Of a stretch of 5,013 nucleotides of DNA, positions 1 through 5,013 are shown piece after piece (positions within the stretch are counted from its first letter, which is position 1; the number at the start of each line of letters is the position of its first letter). Below the pieces are notes generated by a model, which was given only the letters and a program-made list of their open reading frames with translations, was not told where the DNA came from and searched no databases. A program made the translations under genes and the position numbers. Source of the DNA: Kiloniellales bacterium (GTDB lineage Bacteria; Pseudomonadota; Alphaproteobacteria; Kiloniellales; JAKSDN01); the NCBI GenBank assembly GCA_022360075.1, contig JAKSDN010000589.1, positions 1-5,013 on the forward strand, given 5' to 3'.

Positions 1-433
1 CGCCGCCCTCGAGCCTGTCGTTGCCGCCGCGCGCCTCGTCGAACAAGCTTAAGCCGGCATCGCCGAACAGTGTGTCGCTGCTGTCGCCGCCCTCGAGCGT
101 GTCGCCGCCGCCGGTGGAGCCTGTAAACAGATTGCCGCCAACTTCGCCGAACAGAGTGTCGCCGCCGTCGCCACCCTTGAGTGTGTCGTCGCCGCCGCGC
201 ACCTGATCGTACAAGCTTGAGCCGGCATCGCCGAACAGTGTGTCGCCGCCAATGCCGCCCTCGAGTCTGTCGTTGCCGCCGCGCGCCTCGTCGAACAAGC
301 CGAAGCCGGCATCGCCGAACAGGGTATCGCGGCCAGCGCCGCCCTCGAGCGTGTCGTTGCCGCCGCGCGCCTCGTCGTATAGCCCGGAGCCGGCGTCGCC
401 GTACAGGACGTCATTGCCGCCATCGCCCTCGAG
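1..433 (-). repeat. Exact 84-bp (28-residue) tandem array within the RTX region
   Basis: The word CTCGAG (Leu-Glu) recurs at 8, 92, 260, 344 and 428, with a one-base variant CTTGAG at 176, so every step is exactly 84 bases. Five full units (350-433, 266-349, 182-265, 98-181, 14-97) and the start of a sixth are present. The protein consensus is ARGGNDTLEGGAGRDTLFGD plus AGxxLFDE. Each unit holds two canonical RTX turns and a third, more hydrophobic turn. Three units (266-349, 182-265, 14-97) are closely alike. Unit 98-181 is the outlier: it reads GEVGGNLFTGST where the others have GDAGxxLxDEA/QV, yet keeps the length. The array continues past the window edge. Confidence 0.92.
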
Positions 434-3400
434 CGTATCGTCGCCGCCGCGCGCGCCGCCGCCGCGTCCGCCCTGACCGCCGCTGCCGCCCGGACCGCCG
501 GCGGCCGGCGGACGGCCGTCTGCCGGCCCGTTGTTGCCGTCGCTGCCGGAGATGCCCGGCACACCGTTTTGACCGCCACGAATGTCGAAGCCGGCATCGC
601 CGAATAGCGTGTCGTCCTGATCGCCGCCGCGCAGCAGGTCGTTGCCGCCGTGAATCTCACCACCGATGCCGCCGTCGCCGCCGTTGCCGCCGCGACCGCC
701 GTCGCCGCCGGGTCCGTCCGGCCGGCCCTCGCTGCCGTCGCTGCTCGCCCCGCCGGTGCCGCCGTTGCCGCCTTGCCCGCCGTTGCCACCGGTCCCGCCG
801 ATCAGCGAGCCCGTGACATCGCCGTACAGCCGGTCTCGGCCCGCGCCGCCCTCGAGCGTATCGCCGTCGCTGGCCAGTTCCGCGCCGTTCGCGCTGTCCG
901 CGCCGGGAGTCCCCGGCGTGCCATCGACGTCGTTGAAGTGGCCGCCTCGGCCGCCCGGGCTTCCCGGTCCGCCTTCGCCGCCGCTGCCGGCCTCCAGATC
1001 GCCGTCGATATCGCCGATCAGACGATCGCCCTGGTTGTTGCCGAACAGTCGATCCTGGCCATTGCCGCCAATCAGCGTCGTCGCGATGTCCGGGTCGGCG
1101 AACAGGAACTCATCGCCGCCGTTGCCCGGGCCGCTGCCGGTGGTGCCGTCGACCGGGCCGGCATCGCTGGGGAAGCGGTCGAGCAGAAGGGTCACCGTCG
1201 CGCTCGCCGACTGTCCGGACCCGTTGGTGACCGTGTAGCTGAAGCTGTTGGTGTCGCCGTTGGCGGCGCCGGCGTCGAAGGGCCGGATCGTGATCAGATC
1301 TCCGGCGAGGACGGCATTGGATCCCGAGCCGGCTGTGATGATGCCGCCCGGCAGGGAGGCGTTGGCCAGCAGGTCCGCCGTCCGAACGACGATCTCGTTG
1401 TCCGAGTTGGTCAGGAAGGTCTCGCCGAGCAGCACGACCATGACCTCGATCGTGGTGCTGGCGCTTTGGTTGCGCACCGCGGCGCTGGCGCCGCCTTCCT
1501 CGCTCGTCGCGGTGAGCGTGGCCTCGAAGGTGCCGGTGAAGCCGACGGGCGAGGTCAGCCGCAGGTCGATGCCGCTATCCGCCGTGTCGAGCGTTACCAG
1601 CTTGCCGCCCTGGAACGTGGTGCCGGCATCGCCATCGCTGAACTGGCTCAGATCGATGCTGATCACGCCGTCCTCGGTGCCGTCGGCATCGTCCGCGACG
1701 ACCACGCGTCCGCCGCCGCTGCCGATGAAGCTCACGCTCGAGCCTGCCGGAACGCCGGAGATCTCGAGCGTCTTGAGCCCTTCCGAGCCGTCGCTGTCGG
1801 GCGTCGAGATCTTGGCGTCGAGCTCCGCCGGGTCCGAGCTATCGCCTGCCACGACCGACTCGACGACGTCCTCGAATACCGGCTTGTCGGCGACGGCATT
1901 CACGGTGAGCGTGAAGTCCTGGCTTAGGGTCTGGCTCGCCACCGCGACCTGGTCCGGGTCGCCCGTGTCGCCCTCGCTCGGGTTGGTCTCGGTCGCCGTC
2001 GCCGTGACCGTCAGCGCGAAGGCGCCGTCCAGATGCTGTGGCAGGCGGACGGCGAAGTCGGAGAGGTCGAGCGACTGCACCCGGTCGGCCGGGTTGAAGG
2101 TCAGGGTGATGCCGGTGGCACCGACCGCCACCTCGACGGTCACTGTCTGGTTGACGCCGCCGAAGAGCGTCGCCTCGATCTGGATCGGGCCGTCGACCAG
2201 ATCCGTGCCCTTGAAGGCGAAGACGCCACCGGCGGCCACGGCCTCGGCCGAGGCGAGGGTGACCTGGGTCAGGCTCTCCGAGCCGTCGCCGTCGACCACC
2301 GCGGGCGCGGCGTTGATCGCAAAGAGCGGCGTGCCATCGGTGAACATGCCGCCGCCGCTGTCGCTGGCGTTGTCCTCCCTGAAGATGGCGCCGCCGAGAG
2401 TGATCGAAGGTTTATCGGCGACGGCCTTGGCGTTCACCATAAGCGTGGCGGTCTGGTAGGCGTGGGGCGTGGCGACCTGGCTGTCGTCGAGCGTGCCGCT
2501 ACCCTCGGAGGGATTGGTCTCGGTGGTGCGCACTTCGAAGGTGATAGTGAAGTCCTGGTCGTCGTGCTGCCGGACCTTCCAGGAGAAGTCGGAGAGGTCG
2601 ATGGTCTGCACGCGCAAGGCCGGGTCGATCTCGAAGACTGCCTGGCCGGTCGCGGCATCGTAGGTGACGGCGACGGTGATGACGGCCGGGGTGGGCGGCG
2701 CACCGTCGGCGAGGATGTGGGTGACCGTGATGTCGATCGCGTTGGCGCCGTCGGCGAGGAAGGCGCCGTCGCCGTTGAGGTCGAGCATGAAGCCGGGCGG
2801 CGGGGTGTCGAGGGAGACCTGGAGGCGGGTGATGGACTCCGAGCCGTCTGTGTCGGTGACTGAAACGGCGATATCGGCGCTCTGGGTACGCGCGGCTTCG
2901 TCGGCGCCGTCGAGGAACATACCGCCGACGTCCTGGGCTCTGTCCTCCAGCATCATCTGGGAGAACATGTCGCCGGGCGTGTTGTCGGCGCCGGCGAGCT
3001 GGATCGAAAGCTCGTAGTCGCCGCCGTTGCCGCCAGCGCCACCGGTGAAGCCGTTATTGAGGTTGCCGCCGATCGGCGCGTTGCCGGGCTGAGTGACGGC
3101 GACGAAGTAGCTGCCGGCGGTCAGCAGGAGGCTCAGCTCCGGATCGAGGCCGGCCCCGCCGTTGTCGTCGCTGTCGAGCAGATTGCCGGCGGCGTCGAAG
3201 ACGAAGATCTGCAAGTCGGCGCCGCTGATGCGGCCATTCTCGTTGCCGGCTGCGCCGTTATCGCCGAAGTCGATATCGAGCTTGTAGGTGCCGGTCTGGG
3301 CGATCTCGAAGCTGTAGACGTCTACGTCGTTGGCATCATCGATGCTAGCCCAGCCGTCGACGGTGAGCACGGGCCTGGGATTGTCGGCCGTGGGCGCGGG

Positions 3401-4441
3401 GAGGGCGCCGAGGCTCTCGGCTGTGGCGGCGCCATCGTTGGCGCCGGCGTCGCCGCGGCCCTCCATCTCCTGCTGGATCGGGTTCCTCTCGACGCCGCTC
3501 GGGTGATCGGCGGCGCTCAAGTCGTCGAGGGTGATCCGTGCCGGATCGGCGACGGCCTTGACGACGACCGGCAGGGCGATGGTCACGGTCAGGACGCCGG
3601 CGCCGGGGTTGGTGGGCTCGAAGGTCTGCGCGCGCAGGGTCAGCGTGAAATCGGCATCGTCGTCGGCGAACGGCGGCATGATCGAGAGGGTCGGCAGCTC
3701 GCTCGGCGTGGTGGGGAAGCTGCCGGGTCCGGGCCCGGCGGTGAAGAGGAGGTTGCCGGCGGCGTCGAGGATCTGGGCGCCGGCTGGGATGTCGTCGATG
3801 AAGACGGCCAGCGTTTCGCCGAGGCCCTCGATGTCGTTCTGGGTGACCAGGGCGCCGAGCGCGATAGCCTTGTCCTCGAGGCCGCTCGCGGCGCCGGGCG
3901 TAAAGCCCGCGGGCTGCGGCACCGGGCTGCTTGTCAGCAACAGCGGGAGGTTCGGGTCTGTCGCGGGACCGCCGAAGGCGCCCGTGTTGCCGATCGGCAG
4001 GAGAATGCCGCCGGCATTGAAGCCGAAGATGTTGCCGAAGCCGTCGTCGAAGAAGGCATTGGCCGCAAGAAGGGAGCTGCCGCCTCGAGGCGCGCCGTCA
4101 CCGCCGCCGTCGCCCGCCGCCGGTGCGACCACGCTTTCCGGCGAGTTGATCACCGACGTGCCGTCCGCGTCCACGATACCGCCACTCGTGTCCAGATCGC
4201 CGAGCACCGTCAGAAAGCCCTGGAACTTGATCGCGGTGCCGTCCGGCAGGGTGACGATCAGGTCTTGACCATCGATCTGGGTCTGGAACGTGCTGGGATC
4301 GATCACCGGCCCGACAGTGCCGGCGGCGTCCACGTCGCGGATCTGGAAGATCACGCCGCTGTCTGGCGGCACGACGACGGTGTCGCCGTTCTGGACGATC
4401 TGGCTCGTGCCGGGAGGGGTGGTCGTCACTTGAGCGGTCAT
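1..4441 (-). CDS. Giant RTX/cadherin-like repeat protein, probable type I secreted surface protein or adhesin (3' end outside window)
   Basis: Translating the minus strand from the ATG at 4441 gives 1,480 codons with no stop, and the frame runs off at position 1. The start MTAQVTTTPPG is hydrophilic with no Sec signal peptide, as expected for a substrate of a type I (HlyBD-TolC-like) exporter whose signal is C-terminal. Domain order by residue: N-terminal module 1-82 (DGQDLIVTLPDGT at 57-69); Gly/Asp linker about 106-185; first Ig/cadherin-like repeat from GLEDKAIALG (187) to VKAVADP (300); PPC-like beta-sandwich about 362-482; repeats closing with AVADKP at 673-678 and 849-854; a divergent repeat with DGSEG at 884; a cadherin-like unit about 1003-1087; then RTX nonapeptides (GGxGxDxLxGD type) from about 1097 to the edge. 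Such proteins usually act outside the cell, in calcium-dependent adhesion or biofilm, less often as enzymes or toxins; no catalytic domain is visible. The RTX type is clear; the exact role is inferred. An in-frame ATG at 4477 would add 12 residues, and an in-frame stop at 4565-4567 limits the 5' end. Confidence 0.9.
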   Translation of the reverse strand, partial: MTAQVTTTPPGTSQIVQNGDTVVVPPDSGVIFQIRDVDAAGTVGPVIDPSTFQTQIDGQDLIVTLPDGTAIKFQGFLTVLGDLDTSGGIVDADGTSVINSPESVVAPAAGDGGGDGAPRGGSSLLAANAFFDDGFGNIFGFNAGGILLPIGNTGAFGGPATDPNLPLLLTSSPVPQPAGFTPGAASGLEDKAIALGALVTQNDIEGLGETLAVFIDDIPAGAQILDAAGNLLFTAGPGPGSFPTTPSELPTLSIMPPFADDDADFTLTLRAQTFEPTNPGAGVLTVTIALPVVVKAVADPARITLDDLSAADHPSGVERNPIQQEMEGRGDAGANDGAATAESLGALPAPTADNPRPVLTVDGWASIDDANDVDVYSFEIAQTGTYKLDIDFGDNGAAGNENGRISGADLQIFVFDAAGNLLDSDDNGGAGLDPELSLLLTAGSYFVAVTQPGNAPIGGNLNNGFTGGAGGNGGDYELSIQLAGADNTPGDMFSQMMLEDRAQDVGGMFLDGADEAARTQSADIAVSVTDTDGSESITRLQVSLDTPPPGFMLDLNGDGAFLADGANAIDITVTHILADGAPPTPAVITVAVTYDAATGQAVFEIDPALRVQTIDLSDFSWKVRQHDDQDFTITFEVRTTETNPSEGSGTLDDSQVATPHAYQTATLMVNAKAVADKPSITLGGAIFREDNASDSGGGMFTDGTPLFAINAAPAVVDGDGSESLTQVTLASAEAVAAGGVFAFKGTDLVDGPIQIEATLFGGVNQTVTVEVAVGATGITLTFNPADRVQSLDLSDFAVRLPQHLDGAFALTVTATATETNPSEGDTGDPDQVAVASQTLSQDFTLTVNAVADKPVFEDVVESVVAGDSSDPAELDAKISTPDSDGSEGLKTLEISGVPAGSSVSFIGSGGGRVVVADDADGTEDGVISIDLSQFSDGDAGTTFQGGKLVTLDTADSGIDLRLTSPVGFTGTFEATLTATSEEGGASAAVRNQSASTTIEVMVVLLGETFLTNSDNEIVVRTADLLANASLPGGIITAGSGSNAVLAGDLITIRPFDAGAANGDTNSFSYTVTNGSGQSASATVTLLLDRFPSDAGPVDGTTGSGPGNGGDEFLFADPDIATTLIGGNGQDRLFGNNQGDRLIGDIDGDLEAGSGGEGGPGSPGGRGGHFNDVDGTPGTPGADSANGAELASDGDTLEGGAGRDRLYGDVTGSLIGGTGGNGGQGGNGGTGGASSDGSEGRPDGPGGDGGRGGNGGDGGIGGEIHGGNDLLRGGDQDDTLFGDAGFDIRGGQNGVPGISGSDGNNGPADGRPPAAGGPGGSGGQGGRGGGARGGDDTLEGDGGNDVLYGDAGSGLYDEARGGNDTLEGGAGRDTLFGDAGFGLFDEARGGNDRLEGGIGGDTLFGDAGSSLYDQVRGGDDTLKGGDGGDTLFGEVGGNLFTGSTGGGDTLEGGDSSDTLFGDAGLSLFDEARGGNDRLEGG
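445..583 (-). repeat. Gly-rich insert 3, collagen/PGRS-like (about residues 1287-1332)
   Basis: Between LFGDAG and RGGDDTLEGD lie 46 residues: FDIRGGQNGVPGISGSDG, then NNGPADGRPPAAGG, then PGGSGGQGGRGGGA. Regular units hold seven residues (FGLFDEA type) in this slot. The repeat step here is 201 bases (629 to 428), exactly 84 plus 117. It is the last insert before the uninterrupted 84-bp array. Confidence 0.75.
655..802 (-). repeat. Gly-rich insert 2, PGRS-like (about residues 1214-1262)
   Basis: Between RLYGD and GGNDLLRGG the protein carries a 56-residue segment dominated by GGx triplets (GGTGGNGGQGGNGGTGG, then GPGGDGGRGGNGGDGGIGG) around an acidic SSDGSEGRPD core. Composition recalls the Gly-rich part of mycobacterial PE_PGRS proteins, a resemblance of composition only. 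It makes this repeat step 222 bases long, 138 (46 residues) more than the regular 84. Confidence 0.75.
870..985 (-). repeat. Gly-rich insert 1, collagen-like (about residues 1153-1190)
   Basis: After GDIDGDLEAGS the protein reads GGEGGPGSPGGRGG, then HFNDVDGTPGTPGADSANG, and returns to the RTX pattern at SDGDTLEGG. The Gly-Pro-rich, nearly Gly-x-y stretches lack the spaced Asp residues needed for RTX calcium sites, so this is a linker or loop element, not another calcium-binding turn. Confidence 0.7.
1178..1434 (-). other. Terminal cadherin-like unit preceding the RTX region (about residues 1003-1087)
   Basis: This stretch begins LGETFLTNSDNEIVV and contains TADLLANASLPGG, then DTNSFSYTVTNGSGQSASATVTLLLD. 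It matches the familiar cadherin-like scheme of an 'LLaN' helix-turn followed by a 'fsYTvtngsGqsasAtvtl' closing strand. It joins directly to the first RTX motifs through a short Pro/Gly-rich linker. Assignment is by pattern only. Confidence 0.6.
1880..2875 (-). repeat. Two tandem Ig/cadherin-like protein repeats of about 177 residues
   Basis: Two successive units share the same landmarks at constant spacing. DGSES occurs at residues 532-536 and 719-723. DLSDF ends at 619 and 796. TETNPSEG lies at 640-647 and 817-824. AVADKP lies at 673-678 and 849-854. The last three landmark pairs are 176-177 residues apart, while the DGSES pair is 187 apart, so a short length difference lies early in the units. 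A degenerate copy precedes them (EPTNPGAG, then VKAVADP at 292-300), and a divergent one follows (DGSEG at 884). Codons differ between the conserved blocks, which points to old duplication kept by protein-level selection. These units resemble the extender repeats of giant type I secreted proteins, which project the functional ends from the cell surface. Confidence 0.75.
2996..3358 (-). other. PPC-like beta-sandwich domain within the RTX protein (about residues 362-482)
   Basis: The segment has the layout of pre-peptidase C-terminal (PPC/DVUA0089-like) domains. NDVDVYSFEIAQTGTYKLDIDFG starts at about residue 371, followed by GADLQIFVFDAAGNLLDSDDNG, then LSLLLTAGSYFVAVTQPGN, and ends in GGDYELSIQLAG near 482. 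The paired 'YSF' and 'GxYFVAV' strands and the 'L..FDaaGnlL..dDn' turn are the recognisable family features. It sits between the first and second Ig/cadherin-like repeats, so the spacing between their closing VADxP motifs grows to 378 residues, against 176 for the next pair. PPC domains in secreted proteins are usually non-catalytic binding or stabilising modules. The match rests on pattern recognition, not a profile search. Confidence 0.7.
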
Positions 4442-4452
4442 GGCGCGCGCAT

Positions 4453-4456
4453 CTCC
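4453..4456 (-). promoter_or_regulatory. Possible ribosome binding site of the RTX gene
   Basis: The minus strand reads CTGGAG followed by an 11-base gap before the ATG at 4441. The core GGAG is a plausible but rather distant Shine-Dalgarno site. The competing in-frame ATG at 4477 is preceded by CCCCACAAACAG, which holds no purine-rich core, so I prefer 4441. The choice is not decisive. Confidence 0.4.
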
Positions 4457-4619
4457 AGCCTTCGGCGTCGGCTTCATCTGTTTGTGGGGCGTGAATGCCC
4501 CGGCTTTACTCAGATTTACAAACCGCGCCGGGCACAAATCCTCAGGAGATCTGCAGCCATTACGCTAAATTTCTTGACTTATCTCTCCCCCAAAACCAAT
4601 TTTGCCAACCCGTTCGTGC

Positions 4620-4651
4620 CGGCAAGTTCGATTTATTAACCGTGCTTGCCG
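4620..4651. repeat. 7-bp inverted repeat with AT-rich spacer
   Basis: CGGCAAG (4620-4626) and CTTGCCG (4645-4651) are perfect reverse complements separated by 18 bases that include TTATTAA. Without a T-run it is not an obvious terminator. It could be a pair of operator half-sites or chance. Confidence 0.25.
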
Positions 4652-4677
4652 ATTTCTTAAGTTCCTCGAATTTAGGC

Positions 4678-4696
4678 GCATTCGTGGGGCGAATGC
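4678..4696. promoter_or_regulatory. Perfect 7-bp inverted repeat (hairpin or operator)
   Basis: GCATTCG and CGAATGC flank a 5-base TGGGG loop, and GGC/GCC outside (4675-4677 and 4699-4701) could extend the stem imperfectly. It lacks a following T-run on the minus strand, so it is not a typical terminator. The GTGGGGCG...AATGC half recurs exactly 200 bp away at 4484-4498. A regulatory site or a leader-RNA hairpin is possible. Confidence 0.35.
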
Positions 4697-4708
4697 AAGC
4701 CCAAATAT

Positions 4709-4736
4709 TTAATATGATTAAGGTTAATCCTTTTAA
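4709..4736. promoter_or_regulatory. Symmetric cluster of four TTAA boxes, candidate operator
   Basis: TTAA occurs at 4709, 4718, 4724 and 4733, giving a mirror-symmetric layout of box-5-box-2-box-5-box. Inside it are two overlapping perfect palindromes: GATTAA-GG-TTAATC (4716-4729) and GGTTAA-5 nt-TTAACC (4722-4738). Such dyads in a promoter region suggest binding of a dimeric regulator. The boxes do not have the 7-base spacing of the CtrA site, so I do not name a regulator. Confidence 0.35.
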
Positions 4737-4855
4737 CCAAAATAAAAATGGTCACATGAAATAAAATTTTCGAGATAAAGTGGCCTTACTTTGAATAAAG
4801 TTCACCCATATGATTCCGTTTGGAGGGAAAATTTACTGGGGAGTGGAGCTGGGCG

Positions 4856-5013
4856 TCATTCCAGCGCCGCTTGCGCCTCGAACCAGGCTTCTTCCGCCCG
4901 GGCGATGGCGGCCTTGAGCTCGCCGTGCCGGACCTGCAGGCCCATGAGCACCGCGGTCGGGCCGTTGTAGACCTCGGGGTCGGCCAAGCGCGTTTCGAGC
5001 TTGGTCATCTCGC
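4856..5013 (-). CDS. C-terminal end of an ABC-F family ATP-binding protein (5' part outside window)
   Basis: The minus strand encodes 51 residues ending in TGA at 4858-4856. They include EMTKLETRLADPEVYNG and end in AIARAEEAWFEAQAALE. The pattern 'LE..LaDPevY' followed by a charged heptad-like segment and a closing 'aEe.W.e...aLE' is typical of the C-terminal helical/coiled-coil tail of ABC-F ATPases (Uup/EttA-like), soluble twin-ATPase proteins that act on the ribosome or translation, not in transport. The ATPase domains are outside the window, so the subfamily cannot be decided. The gene reads toward the RTX gene but is separated from it by 414 bp, and the two functions have no evident link. 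Confidence 0.8.
   Translation of the reverse strand, partial: EMTKLETRLADPEVYNGPTAVLMGLQVRHGELKAAIARAEEAWFEAQAALE

Larger units (their letters stand above)
1..1153 (-). repeat. RTX calcium-binding nonapeptide region of the giant protein (from about residue 1097)
   Basis: The region begins around GNGGDEFLFADPD and continues to the window edge. Recurrent couplets read GGNGQDRLFG, GDTLEGGAGRDRLYGD, GGNDLLRGGDQDDTLFGD and GGNDTLEGGAGRDTLFGD. The GGxGxDxL pattern is the classical haemolysin-type calcium-binding repeat, which folds as a parallel beta-roll on meeting extracellular calcium and helps pull the protein through a type I exporter. The first part is broken up by three Gly-rich inserts; the distal part is a regular array. 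Because it runs off the window, neither the total number of repeats nor the C-terminal secretion signal can be seen. Confidence 0.9.
4442..4855. other. AT-rich intergenic region between the ABC-F gene and the RTX gene
   Basis: This 414-bp gap lies between two minus-strand genes and changes abruptly from GC-rich coding sequence to AT-rich sequence, most marked from about 4560 to 4830. It must hold the leader and probably the promoter of the RTX gene. I see no RNA gene and no intrinsic terminator (hairpin plus T-run) just after the ABC-F stop on the minus strand. No -35/-10 pair is convincing; TTGGCA at 4602-4607 (minus strand) is an isolated -35-like word. An 89-codon plus-strand frame crosses it but looks accidental. 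Confidence 0.7.

Noticed and set aside
1..433. CRISPR-like or satellite reading of the 84-bp period
   Set aside because: The units are contiguous, in frame and code for RTX motifs; there are no constant repeats separated by unique spacers.
49..789. 246-codon minus-strand open frame
   Set aside because: It is in another frame of the RTX array. Its Ala/Thr/Arg repeats merely mirror the 84-bp period of the true frame.
650..1927. 425-codon plus-strand open frame
   Set aside because: It lies antisense to the RTX gene. Its product is Ala/Val/Arg-rich without any domain pattern, while the opposite strand reads clear RTX and cadherin-like motifs. It is a GC-bias shadow.
1248..2459. 403-codon plus-strand open frame
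   Set aside because: Its product is Ser/Pro/Val-rich low-complexity protein opposite the conserved TETNPSEG and AVADKP blocks of the minus-strand gene. It is a shadow.
3503..4639. 378-codon plus-strand open frame
   Set aside because: It runs from the complement of the RTX gene through its start into the intergenic gap, has no recognisable domain, and changes composition abruptly at the gene boundary. Not a real gene.
4620..4651. Intrinsic terminator for the ABC-F gene
   Set aside because: The inverted repeat has an 18-base spacer and no T-run on the minus strand, and lies over 200 bp past the ABC-F stop.
4495..4764. 89-codon plus-strand open frame (MPRLYSDLQTAPG…) in the intergenic gap
   Set aside because: No recognisable domain and no good ribosome site (only TGGGGCGTGA before the ATG). 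It spans the likely promoter of the opposite gene and covers the hairpin and TTAA cluster. A small gene cannot be fully excluded, but the support is too weak.

Overview
The window comes from a high-GC bacterium. The codon bias, the lack of a Sec signal on a giant RTX-type protein and the style of its repeats suggest a proteobacterium, most likely an alphaproteobacterium. That placement is inferred from protein style only, since there is no rRNA or other marker here. Both genes I can support lie on the minus strand, and both are cut by the window edges.

Positions 1-4441 are one uninterrupted minus-strand reading frame. It starts at the ATG at 4441 and is still open at position 1, giving 1,480 codons with no stop. 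It encodes a giant modular surface or secreted protein. From the N-terminus, its parts are: a leaderless N-terminal module (about residues 1-82); a low-complexity Gly/Asp stretch; tandem Ig/cadherin-like 'VADKP' repeats of about 177 residues; a PPC-like beta-sandwich inserted between the first and second repeats (about residues 362-482); a final cadherin-like unit ending near residue 1087; and a long RTX (haemolysin-type calcium-binding) region from about residue 1097 to the window edge. The missing C-terminus would be expected to carry the type I secretion signal. The long plus-strand frames lying opposite this gene are GC-bias shadows.

The RTX region has two notable traits. The last 433 bases are an exact 84-bp (28-residue) tandem array. 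Just before it, three Gly-rich, collagen/PGRS-like inserts occupy the same linker slot that holds a short 'GLFDEA'-type segment in the regular array.

Positions 4442-4855 are an intergenic region, strongly AT-rich from about 4560 to 4830. It contains a symmetric cluster of TTAA boxes, a perfect 7-bp hairpin, a longer-spaced 7-bp inverted repeat and a repeated GTGGGGCG-type motif. It probably carries the promoter and operators of the giant gene, but I cannot assign a promoter with confidence. Positions 4856-5013 are the last 51 codons of a gene resembling the C-terminal end of an ABC-F family ATPase (Uup/EttA group). The ABC-F gene lies upstream of the RTX gene in the same direction, but the 414-bp gap argues against a tight operon. 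No type I secretion genes are visible; they would have to lie elsewhere.
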